From Helicobacteraceae bacterium (GTDB taxonomy: Bacteria; Campylobacterota; Campylobacteria; Campylobacterales; Sulfurimonadaceae), in assembly GCA_030613795.1 (NCBI GenBank), contig JAUWLG010000013.1, positions 1 through 13,236 on the forward strand: a stretch of DNA of 13,236 nt. The letters are read 5' to 3'. A program made the position numbers and the translations under genes. Numbering within the stretch: position 1 is the stretch's first letter; every line of letters starts with the position of its first letter. Positions 7,682 through 13,236 of this stretch are shown here, piece after piece. The notes beneath the pieces are model-generated. The model was not told the DNA's origin and searched no databases. It worked only from the letters and a program-made list of their open reading frames with translations.

Positions 7682-7709
7682 ATTATAGCCAAAAGAGCCC
7701 TAGAAACAA
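7682..7709 (-). promoter_or_regulatory. Predicted promoter of the envelope operon (mltD to mrdA)
   Basis: A perfect TATAAT -10 box at 7687-7682 (minus strand) lies 26 nt before the mltD TTG. A weak -35 candidate, TTGTTT, lies 16 nt upstream (7709-7704). Transcription would start near 7675. A poor -35 is normal for sigma-70 promoters in this phylum. No other promoter of similar quality was seen inside the ten-gene unit, though internal ones cannot be excluded. Confidence 0.65.
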
Positions 7710-7754
7710 CTGTTTTAGCTATCTCGAGTTGGTGTTTATAATGAAATGTTTCTA
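7701..7754. repeat. 8-bp inverted repeat flanking the tatD-mltD gap
   Basis: TAGAAACA (7701-7708) and TGTTTCTA (7747-7754) are perfect inverse copies 38 nt apart. The first arm overlaps the candidate -35 of the mltD promoter. It could be an operator, a long-loop stem after tatD, or chance in AT-rich DNA. No T-tract follows, so I do not call it a terminator. Confidence 0.25.
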
Positions 7755-7767
7755 AATAATTGTGATA

Positions 7768-8544
7768 TTATGAAATATTAAACAATTTTTGCGCATTAGT
7801 AGTGGTTAAATCCTCAATAATTGCGCCATCTAACTCTAAAAGTTCAGCCATTTTGTCTCTTACTAAAGTGGTGTAGAGCGGTTCATTACGCTTACCGCGA
7901 TGAGGATGTGGTGTGAGGTACGGTCCGTCCGTCTCAATGATCAGTTTATCTTGCGGGATCTTTGGCAATACATTGAGCAGTTTTCTGGCATTTTTGAATG
8001 TTATGACACCGCCAATACCAAAATAGAAGTTCTGATCTGCAAGTGATAAGAGCTCTTCATCGGCATTATAGCAGTGCAAAACACCCCCTACTTCATCTGC
8101 ACCGTTATCTAAAAGAATCATCTTCGAGTCATGGCTGGCGTCACGTATATGAATGATCAAAGGCTTGTTGTAGCGTTTGGCTAAGGCGATTTGGGCAACA
8201 AAGACCTCTTTTTGCGCTGCTTTTTCATCTGCTTTCTCTTCGTCTGAACCTTCTAGACGAAAATAGTCCAAACCGCACTCGCCGACAGCGACACATTTAG
8301 GATGGTTGATGTAACGCTCTAATGCAGCTTCATCATACTGCTCTTTATCATAGGGGTGGATACCGACTGAAAAGTAGATAGACGCATACTGTTCGGCTAA
8401 CTCAACAGCACGCTCCAAGGTTGTAATGTCCGCACCAGGAATAATGTAGCGTTCTACACCACCCTGCTTTGCACGTTCTAACACATCACCTAGGTCCTCT
8501 CTGTAACGTTCGTCATCCAGATGTATATGGGTATCTATGATCAA
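7768..8544 (-). CDS. tatD: TatD family metal-dependent hydrolase (3'-5' DNase)
   Basis: TIM-barrel metallo-hydrolase of the amidohydrolase superfamily. Relatives are 3'-5' exonucleases linked to DNA repair and DNA turnover, despite the Tat-operon name. The 258 residues carry the metal ligands expected: H6-x-H8 in DTHIHLDD, E89 in GECGLDYF, H132 in IIHIRDA, H157 in LHCY and D206 in ETDGPYL. The C-terminal PHRGKRNEP loop is also typical. The start is TTG, overlapping the stop of the preceding small gene as TTGA, with AAGGA 6 nt upstream (8555-8551). No Met occurs nearby in frame. It is the last gene of the nadK-recN unit, and a DNA-repair partnership with recN is plausible. tatD also lies beside mltD and rlpA in H. 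pylori and C. jejuni, as I recall. Confidence 0.93.
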   Translation of the reverse strand: MIIDTHIHLDDERYREDLGDVLERAKQGGVERYIIPGADITTLERAVELAEQYASIYFSVGIHPYDKEQYDEAALERYINHPKCVAVGECGLDYFRLEGSDEEKADEKAAQKEVFVAQIALAKRYNKPLIIHIRDASHDSKMILLDNGADEVGGVLHCYNADEELLSLADQNFYFGIGGVITFKNARKLLNVLPKIPQDKLIIETDGPYLTPHPHRGKRNEPLYTTLVRDKMAELLELDGAIIEDLTTTNAQKLFNIS

Positions 8545-8717
8545 GATTCTTCCTTGTTTTTATCGTTTCGCATTTTTTTAACATCCATAATATTTTTGAT
8601 CAACAATCCTACAAAAAAGAGCGCTACAACTAGCGCTACGGAACCTGAGGCGACTTGACCCGCATTGAAGGCTGAAATAGCGTAAACAATGGCTATAAAG
8701 GCTATGATCAGGCACAT
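8541..8717 (-). CDS. Small two-helix membrane protein of unknown function (58 aa)
   Basis: A 58-codon gene fills the whole gap between recN and tatD. Its ATG overlaps the recN stop as TAATG (8719-8715) and its stop TGA overlaps the tatD TTG as TTGA (8544-8541). Two hydrophobic helices (about 2-18 and 25-40) are joined by a short loop, SAFNAGQVASG, and followed by a basic and acidic cytosolic tail (KNIMDVKKMRNDKNKEES). The inside-positive rule places the C-terminus in the cytoplasm. I do not recognise a family. The evidence that it is real is the exact stop/start chaining at both ends and the clean amphipathic design. The start context is weak (GAGAG about 9 nt upstream), so it is probably translated by coupling to recN. 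Confidence 0.75.
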   Translation of the reverse strand: MCLIIAFIAIVYAISAFNAGQVASGSVALVVALFFVGLLIKNIMDVKKMRNDKNKEES

Positions 8718-10249
8718 TAGGATGCACTCTCAAGCAACTCTTTCGCAAAGTTTTTTGCTTCTGTCGTAACCGTTTCACCACTGATCATCCGTGCGATCTC
8801 TTCGATGCGTTCATTAAGAGAGAGTTCACGTACAGTACTCTCATTATCTTTTTCGACAATAAAGTGCTGTTCACCCATAGAAGTGAGTTGAGGCTGATGT
8901 GAGATGACAAAGATCTGAAAGTGTTTAGAGAGCTGTCTGAGTACCCGTGCAACACTCATAGACTCTTCACCACTGAGGTTGGCATCGATCTCATCGAGCA
9001 TCAAGACACCGCCTTGACCCTGCATCGATTCAGACTGCACGGCTAAAAGGGCTAGACGCAGACGGTTGAATTCACCGGCACTTACTTTGTCTAAAGGAGC
9101 GCCTTTAAGGTTAAAGTCCAGAATGTCTTGACCTGTAACGTTGTAGTCACCATGGTTAAGACATAGTTCTGCACCGCTTAGGTAGAGCTGTTTAAGGTAA
9201 CTGTTGATAGCTTCATTAAAGTCATAAAGTGCTTCGGTACGTTTAAGCGAGATATCGCGGGCAAGTTCCACCAGATCGTTAAAAAGTCTGTCTACCTCTT
9301 TGTTTAATCGTTCTTTCTCAAAGTCAAAGTTTTCATACTTCTCTATCTCTTTAGCCTTCTCTTCACGGTACTGAAGGGCCTCTTCAATGGACCCGTAACG
9401 GTGTTTAAGTTCAGAGAGCTCTTCTAAGCGGTTTAGTACCGATTCGATATCTTCATTGTCCAGCTCTTGAAACGCTGTCCTTGCCTCATCAAATTGCGTG
9501 CGCAGTTCATTCATAGTGTCATCGAAAAAAGCGCTGTCGATGTCGAGTGATAAAAGAGCCTCAGAGACAAGATGTTCATGGTCAAAGATCGACTCTGCAA
9601 GTGTGATCTTCTCTTCGGCTTTCTCTTTTTGTGAAAGGGTGCGTTTGATCTCTAAAAGCTCTTCATACTCACCCGCTTGCGGGTTGATACCGTCTATCTT
9701 TGCCAACTCGAATTCAGCGAACTCTTTATGCTCTTGCATTCGTTTCTCTTGGGCTAAAAGCAGTTCAAGTTCATGTTTGGCTTTTTGATAGGTGTAGTAT
9801 TCATTTCTGTAGATGTCGAGAGTCTCTAAGTGGTTAGGCTCTTTTTTGCTTACCTGCTGGTCAAGGACACTCAGCATATTTGCTTGTTCAAAATCACTGT
9901 AATCTTTAAGGCTGAGCAGTCTCATATGACCCCTAGAGACCTTGTTCAAGGCTTTTTTGGAGATACTTTGCGCGTTTAAGAAGTAACGCACCTTCTCTTT
10001 TTTGACCTGCTTAAAGATATTACTCTCTTCGTTCTCAAATCCGGTCGACTCTTCATCTATCTGCCAGCTGACACAAGACTCACTCACCTCCGCCAAGGCA
10101 TCATCAAAACCGACAGAACCTAAAATAGAGCGCATTAACACGGACTTACCGCTGCCGCTGGGACCGGAAAAGACGATCAGTCCACTGTTCAGTTCAAGCT
10201 CAACCTCTTTAAAGGTCAAACAGTTTTTCATATAAAAATGTTCTATCAT
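8717..10249 (-). CDS. recN: DNA repair ATPase RecN, divergent Campylobacterota type
   Basis: SMC-like ATPase that tethers broken DNA during recombinational double-strand-break repair. The 510 residues are somewhat shorter than the roughly 550 of E. coli RecN. Walker A is GPSGSGKS (29-36). A long coiled-coil region spans about 140-340. The ABC signature is VSAGEFNRLRLAL (about 389-401), in place of the usual SGGE form. Walker B is VLMLDEIDANLSG (from 415), with H451 in the switch loop VISHQPQL. N- and C-terminal ATPase halves are both complete, so it is divergent rather than truncated. The start MIEHFYMKN resembles other members of the phylum. A 61-nt gap separates it from nadK. No strong Shine-Dalgarno precedes the ATG, the weakest start in this unit. 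It is coupled to the small membrane protein downstream. Confidence 0.93.
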   Translation of the reverse strand: MIEHFYMKNCLTFKEVELELNSGLIVFSGPSGSGKSVLMRSILGSVGFDDALAEVSESCVSWQIDEESTGFENEESNIFKQVKKEKVRYFLNAQSISKKALNKVSRGHMRLLSLKDYSDFEQANMLSVLDQQVSKKEPNHLETLDIYRNEYYTYQKAKHELELLLAQEKRMQEHKEFAEFELAKIDGINPQAGEYEELLEIKRTLSQKEKAEEKITLAESIFDHEHLVSEALLSLDIDSAFFDDTMNELRTQFDEARTAFQELDNEDIESVLNRLEELSELKHRYGSIEEALQYREEKAKEIEKYENFDFEKERLNKEVDRLFNDLVELARDISLKRTEALYDFNEAINSYLKQLYLSGAELCLNHGDYNVTGQDILDFNLKGAPLDKVSAGEFNRLRLALLAVQSESMQGQGGVLMLDEIDANLSGEESMSVARVLRQLSKHFQIFVISHQPQLTSMGEQHFIVEKDNESTVRELSLNERIEEIARMISGETVTTEAKNFAKELLESAS

Positions 10250-10264
10250 ACTTTAATTACCAAA

Positions 10265-10299
10265 TCCCATTTACCATTAATCATTTCCCATTCACGGTT
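10265..10299. repeat. Degenerate heptamer repeat between nadK and recN
   Basis: Five consecutive 7-nt units on the plus strand read TCCCATT, TACCATT, AATCATT, TCCCATT and CACGGTT. Units 1 and 4 are identical, and four of the five end in CATT. The block fills most of the 61-nt gap and runs into a short palindrome. Register is exact over 28 nt. It resembles intergenic heptamer arrays known in other bacteria; I cannot tell whether it is dispersed in this genome. Confidence 0.55.
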
Positions 10300-10309
10300 G
10301 CAAAGCAAC
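10297..10309. repeat. Short palindrome after the nadK stop
   Basis: GTTGC-AAA-GCAAC is a perfect 5-bp stem with a 3-nt loop, starting 1 nt after the nadK stop on the minus strand. It abuts and slightly overlaps the heptamer array. No T-tract follows in the direction of transcription, so termination is unlikely and readthrough into recN is expected. Confidence 0.4.
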
Positions 10310-10310
10310 A

Positions 10311-11165
10311 TTACTCACCCCAGCTTAACTTCTCTTTGAGTACATCAAAGTAATTGAACTCTTTACGGTGGATAAGACGAGCCGACTCTTTGGCAAGACG
10401 GATCTTGATGATGTCATCTTCGCCAAATTCGTACATATCTTGTCCGTCAATAACCGCTAAAGCACTTTTGTCGGGTGTTTTCACCTCGATCTCATACTGC
10501 CCCGGGAGCACGACCGGACGCTGTGTCAGGGAGTGCGGCGAGATCGGTGTAATGACAAAGACCTGCGTAAGAGGAAAAAGTACCGGACCGCCGCATGACA
10601 AGTTGTACGCTGTTGAGCCTGTCGGTGTTGAGACGATGACCCCGTCACCATAATAGGTGTTGAAAGACCTGCCATCAACATAGGTCTCAAGGTGGATCAT
10701 CTTAGAAATAGATGGACGTGTCATAACGATGTCATTAAAGGCAACCACCTCTTTTACTTCACCTTTAGAGTGTATACTCGCTTGCAGCATTGCACGCTTA
10801 TCGATGCGGAAATCGCCGCTTTTCAGTTTAGGGATAAAGGCATCAAGTTCGTCTATGTCAAAGTCGGCAAGAAAGCCAAGCTTTCCCGCGTGTACGCCAA
10901 GTACAGGGACTTTATATCGGTTTGAACGCCTTACTGCGGAGATAAGTGTGCCGTCGCCTCCAAGCGTGACTAACATGTCAACACTCTCACACATGATGTC
11001 AAACTCCTGACCCATTACATCGATCATGCCGCCGCTTACGGTGTCGATGATAACGTTAATGTTATGAGACTCAAAGATCTCTTTGATCTGAAAGAACTTA
11101 TCTTTCAGTTCTGGTGTGGATGGGCGTAAAAGAACACCTATGCTCTTGATCGTCAATGCTTTCAA
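10311..11165 (-). CDS. nadK: NAD kinase
   Basis: Phosphorylates NAD to NADP in the cytoplasm and so sets the NADPH pool. The 284 residues show the family motifs. The phosphate-binding GGDGT is at 69-73, after LVTL. HAGKLGFL (92-99), FND (143-145, where many members have NE), DGVIVSTPTGSTAYNLSCGG (174-193) and PISPHSLTQRP (207-217) follow in the expected order. The ending FDVLKEKLSWG is close to the C. jejuni protein as I recall it. The start is TTG with AAGG 9 nt upstream. The reading frame gives no ATG before residue 47, which lies within the conserved fold. It diverges from aspS and heads the nadK-recN-small protein-tatD unit, as in C. jejuni, where the order is similar. Confidence 0.95.
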   Translation of the reverse strand: MKALTIKSIGVLLRPSTPELKDKFFQIKEIFESHNINVIIDTVSGGMIDVMGQEFDIMCESVDMLVTLGGDGTLISAVRRSNRYKVPVLGVHAGKLGFLADFDIDELDAFIPKLKSGDFRIDKRAMLQASIHSKGEVKEVVAFNDIVMTRPSISKMIHLETYVDGRSFNTYYGDGVIVSTPTGSTAYNLSCGGPVLFPLTQVFVITPISPHSLTQRPVVLPGQYEIEVKTPDKSALAVIDGQDMYEFGEDDIIKIRLAKESARLIHRKEFNYFDVLKEKLSWGE

Positions 11166-11195
11166 AATGGCATACCTTTCCTTTTTAGTAGGTTG

Positions 11196-11201
11196 ATTAT
11201 A
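11196..11201 (-). promoter_or_regulatory. -10 box of the predicted nadK promoter
   Basis: TATAAT on the minus strand lies 30 nt before the nadK TTG, placing the transcript start near 11189. No convincing -35 hexamer stands 16-18 nt upstream, which is usual in this phylum. Confidence 0.6.
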
Positions 11202-11208
11202 GCAAATT

Positions 11209-11243
11209 CTTGTAAAGAGAGTTGAAAATATGTCGTTTACAAG
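11209..11243. repeat. Perfect inverted repeat between the divergent nadK and aspS promoters
   Basis: CTTGTAAA (11209-11216) and TTTACAAG (11236-11243) are exact inverse copies with a 19-nt spacer. They lie between the two -10 boxes and cover the region upstream of the nadK -10. The placement suits an operator acting on nadK. It could also be chance. Confidence 0.35.
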
Positions 11244-11276
11244 GCAGCTACAACCATTTTCTTAAACACTTTTAGC

Positions 11277-11282
11277 TATAAT
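11277..11282 (+). promoter_or_regulatory. -10 box of the predicted aspS promoter
   Basis: TATAAT lies 47 nt before the aspS GTG, so the leader would be about 40 nt long. AAGGA at 11317-11321 with an 8-nt spacer is the ribosome site and supports the GTG start at 11330. No good -35 is visible. A weak GGGT/ACGCCC pairing exists in the leader, but nothing resembling a T-box or another known riboswitch. Confidence 0.6.
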
Positions 11283-11329
11283 CGCGAAAAATATTACGGG
11301 TATGTTTACGCCCTAAAAGGATTTTCTCG

Positions 11330-13084
11330 GTGAGAAGTCATTACTGTACAGATTTAAGTGAAAAAAATATTGGTGAAAAGATCGAGCTTGCCGGTTGGGC
11401 AAACAACCATCGTGACCACGGCGGGATCATATTTATCGATCTACGTGACAAAAGTGGACTGATCCAGCTCGTTTGTGATCCTGCCGACAATGTTCAAGCA
11501 CATAAAACGGCTAATGAAGTCCGTGATGAGTTTGTTCTTCTTATTAAGGGAACGGTTCGTGCTCGTGGAGAAGGCTTGGCTAATCCGCGTCTTAAGACAG
11601 GTTCTATTGAGATCGTTGTTGATGAACTGATCATTGAAAATCGCTCTGCGCCTATGCCGTTTGTGATCGGTGACGAAAAAGTCGGTGAAGAGACAAAACT
11701 AAAATACCGTTACCTTGATCTTCGTGCACCAAGTTCTTATGAGACATTCCGTCTGCGTTCAAAAGCGGCTATCGCTGCACGTAACTCTCTAGACAAACTA
11801 GGCTTTCTTGAAGTAGAGACACCGATCCTTACCAAGTCTACGCCAGAAGGCGCACGTGACTACCTTGTACCGTCACGTGTACACGATGGTGAGTTCTATG
11901 CGCTTCCACAGTCACCGCAGCTTTTCAAACAGCTTCTTATGGTGGGCGGGTTTGACCGTTACTTTCAGATCGCTAAATGTTTCCGTGACGAAGACTTGCG
12001 TGCTGACCGTCAGCCGGAATTCACCCAGATAGATGTCGAGATGAGCTTCTGTGACCAGGAAGATGTGATCAGTGTTGCTGAGACACTTCTTGTTGACATG
12101 TTCGAAGCATGTGGACACACTGTTCAAACACCTTTCCCACGCATGAAGCACATGGACGCAATGGAGTTCTATGGTTCAGACAAGCCTGACATGCGCTACG
12201 ATCTTAAGATGGTCGACGTAATCGACATCTTTGAGCGTTGTGACAATGCGATCTTTACTGATATAGCTAAAAATCCTAAGATGAACCGTATTAAAGCGCT
12301 TCGTGTTCCGGGTGCTGACCTTATCTTCTCTAAACGTGAGATGAAGTCTTTTGAAGATTATGTTCGCAAGTTCGGTGCGCACGGTCTTGGTTACTTCCAG
12401 ATGAAAGAAGATGGTCTTAAAGGTCCATTGACAAAATTCTTCTCAGAAGAGGACATTCAGCTTATTATTGAACGTACTGAACTTGAAGTGGGCGATGTTG
12501 TCTTCTTTGGTGCAGGCGATAAAAAAACCGTATGGGACTACATGGGTCGTTTTAGAATCTTCATTGCTGAGCATGAGAAGATGAACCTTATCGATCCGGA
12601 CAAGTTCGAGTTCTTGTGGGTTGTTGACTTCCCAATGTTTGAGATCGAAGATGGTCGAGTAAAAGCACTTCACCACCCATTCACGATGCCGGTAGATTTT
12701 AACCATGAACATATTGATGACATTGAGTCAATAGCCTACGACATTGTATTAAACGGTACAGAGCTTGGCGGCGGGTCTATCCGTATTCATAAACCGGACA
12801 TTCAAGAGAAGATCTTCGAACTGCTTGGTATCGAAGAAGAAGAGGCACAATCGAAATTCGGCTTCTTGCTTGACGCGCTTAAGTTCGGTGCGCCTCCACA
12901 TGGTGGTTTTGCTCTAGGCTTTGACCGTTTTATGATGCTGTTGACGAAAAAAGACAGTATCCGTGACGTTATCGCTTTCCCTAAAACACAGAAAGCATCT
13001 TGTATCTTGACTGAGGCGCCAAGTGAAGTGGACAACACACAACTTCGTGACCTGCACATCAAACTGCGCGAGAAGCAATCTTAA
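11330..13084 (+). CDS. aspS: Aspartyl-tRNA synthetase, probably non-discriminating (Asp/Asn)
   Basis: Class IIb synthetase that charges tRNA-Asp and, if non-discriminating, also tRNA-Asn for later amidation by GatCAB. The 584 residues give an N-terminal OB-fold anticodon domain (about 1-105) and a catalytic core with the bacterial insertion. Motif 1 lies near [18 protein letters not shown] (160-177). Motif 2 is [20 protein letters not shown] (218-237). Motif 3 is [14 protein letters not shown] (520-533). L83 and L88 in [12 protein letters not shown] match the spacing of L81 and L86, which I recall as specificity residues of the non-discriminating H. pylori enzyme. The GTG start has a good ribosome site. 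Codon use (CGT, GGT, CTT) suggests strong expression. The only complete plus-strand gene in the window. Confidence 0.97.
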   Translation: MRSHYCTDLSEKNIGEKIELAGWANNHRDHGGIIFIDLRDKSGLIQLVCDPADNVQAHKTANEVRDEFVLLIKGTVRARGEGLANPRLKTGSIEIVVDELIIENRSAPMPFVIGDEKVGEETKLKYRYLDLRAPSSYETFRLRSKAAIAARNSLDKLGFLEVETPILTKSTPEGARDYLVPSRVHDGEFYALPQSPQLFKQLLMVGGFDRYFQIAKCFRDEDLRADRQPEFTQIDVEMSFCDQEDVISVAETLLVDMFEACGHTVQTPFPRMKHMDAMEFYGSDKPDMRYDLKMVDVIDIFERCDNAIFTDIAKNPKMNRIKALRVPGADLIFSKREMKSFEDYVRKFGAHGLGYFQMKEDGLKGPLTKFFSEEDIQLIIERTELEVGDVVFFGAGDKKTVWDYMGRFRIFIAEHEKMNLIDPDKFEFLWVVDFPMFEIEDGRVKALHHPFTMPVDFNHEHIDDIESIAYDIVLNGTELGGGSIRIHKPDIQEKIFELLGIEEEEAQSKFGFLLDALKFGAPPHGGFALGFDRFMMLLTKKDSIRDVIAFPKTQKASCILTEAPSEVDNTQLRDLHIKLREKQS

Positions 13085-13119
13085 TAACGCGAAAGGAAGT
13101 AATTCCTTTCACTGCGTTA
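13085..13119. terminator. Long hairpin directly after aspS
   Basis: TAACGC + GAAAGGAA, loop GTAA, TTCCTTTC + ACT + GCGTTA form an 8-bp upper stem and a 6-bp lower stem with a 3-nt bulge (111-113 of this block's 13,xxx positions). It begins on the base after the aspS stop. No T-tract follows, so it may be a 3'-end stabiliser, a weak terminator or part of a palindromic repeat element. Confidence 0.45.
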
Positions 13120-13166
13120 ACACTGGGTTTCACTCAGCGTGATGCTCACGTCGGCTATTATGCCGA
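13110..13166. repeat. Short direct repeats and two small hairpins before adk
   Basis: Three units with about 10-nt period, CACTGCGTTAA, CACTGGGTTT and CACTCAGCGT (13110-13140), are followed by hairpin CGTGA-TGC-TCACG (13138-13150) and hairpin TCGGC-TATTAT-GCCGA (13151-13166). The last is followed by ACTTAATTTATT and is the best terminator candidate for aspS, though weak. The block fits a dispersed palindromic element, but copy number cannot be judged here. Confidence 0.45.
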
Positions 13167-13191
13167 ACTTAATTTATTGTTACATTGATTA

Positions 13192-13213
13192 TATGATTAC
13201 TCTTCATTTAGGA
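13192..13213 (+). promoter_or_regulatory. Predicted promoter -10 and ribosome site of the right-edge gene
   Basis: TATGAT at 13192-13197 matches the -10 consensus at five of six bases. AGGA at 13210-13213 lies 6 nt before the ATG at 13220. A 17-nt-spaced -35 candidate (TTAATT, 13169-13174) is poor. Confidence 0.4.
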
Positions 13214-13219
13214 CTTTTC

Positions 13220-13236
13220 ATGAAAAAACTTTTTTT
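13220..13236 (+). CDS. adk: Start of probable adenylate kinase (partial)
   Basis: An ATG with AGGA 6 nt upstream opens a frame reading MKKLF before the window ends. Adenylate kinases of Campylobacterota begin MK-x-LFLIIGAPGSGKTTD as I recall, and adk follows aspS in C. jejuni. The call rests on five residues plus neighbourhood, so it is a prediction only. Adk interconverts ATP, ADP and AMP in the cytoplasm. Confidence 0.5.

Noticed and set aside
7657..7692. Longer mltD start (TTG at 7692)
   Set aside because: It lies upstream of the -10 box and has no ribosome site. The TTG at 7656 has AGGGG and gives a normal signal peptide.
8578..8781. 67-codon minus-strand frame across the recN/tatD boundary
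   Set aside because: It overlaps recN and the better-supported 58-aa gene in another frame, and its Cys/Arg/Ser-rich composition is typical of a shadow frame.
11283..11329. Riboswitch or T-box in the aspS leader
   Set aside because: The leader is only about 40 nt and has one weak stem; no T-box or terminator architecture is present.
13121..13189. Short frame after aspS reading TLGFTQRDAHVGYYAEL
   Set aside because: It has no start codon or ribosome site and coincides with the hairpins and repeats, so it is most simply explained as structured non-coding DNA.
1..13236. CRISPR arrays, insertion sequences, phage genes, tRNA or rRNA
   Set aside because: No spaced identical repeats, transposase or integrase motifs, or tRNA cloverleaf patterns were seen. 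The gene content is uniformly core.

Overview
The window is a stretch of chromosomal core genome from a free-living member of the Campylobacterota (formerly Epsilonproteobacteria). A Sulfurimonas-, Sulfuricurvum- or Sulfurovum-like organism fits best. The gene order aspS-nadK-recN-tatD-mltD-rlpA-kdsC-lptC-lptA-engB-(membrane protein)-mrdA is, from memory, essentially that of Campylobacter jejuni and Helicobacter pylori. The NadK and AspRS sequences also look closest to those lineages. GC content by eye is about 40-45%, higher than in those pathogens. The window also carries hisB and an ArgA-like acetyltransferase inside this block, which suggests an autotrophic or amino-acid-prototrophic relative.

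Layout. A 23-codon tail of an unidentified plus-strand gene (2-73) converges, across a hairpin (97-118), with a ten-gene minus-strand envelope operon. In transcription order this is mltD (lytic transglycosylase), rlpA (septal lipoprotein), hisB, kdsC (KDO-8-phosphate phosphatase), lptC and lptA (LPS transport), engB (ribosome-assembly GTPase), an ArgA-like GNAT, a six-helix MreD-like protein and mrdA (PBP2). Genes overlap or are separated by at most 10 nt, so the unit looks translationally coupled. It has a perfect TATAAT -10 box just upstream of mltD. Upstream of it is a second minus-strand unit: nadK, then recN, a 58-codon two-helix membrane protein easily missed by size cut-offs, and tatD. 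The last three are chained by TAATG and TTGA overlaps. nadK and aspS diverge from a 164-nt region with a TATAAT box for each gene and a perfect 8-bp inverted repeat between them. aspS runs on the plus strand and is followed by a short region dense in palindromes, then the first codons of what is probably adk.

How the genes work together. The envelope operon groups peptidoglycan cutting and daughter-cell separation (MltD, RlpA), the last step of KDO synthesis (KdsC), LPS export (LptC, LptA) and lateral-wall synthesis (MreD-like protein, PBP2). EngB couples to growth through 50S assembly. HisB and the GNAT are metabolic passengers for histidine and arginine synthesis. Half of the 14 complete recognised genes start with TTG or GTG. 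Several starts here were chosen by Shine-Dalgarno placement rather than by the longest frame.

I found no mobile element, CRISPR array, tRNA, rRNA or defence system. The least explained DNA is the small membrane protein, a heptamer-plus-palindrome element between nadK and recN, and the palindromic region after aspS. No gene-free stretch exceeds 300 bases; the two longest are 164 nt (nadK-aspS) and 135 nt (aspS-adk), and both are described below.
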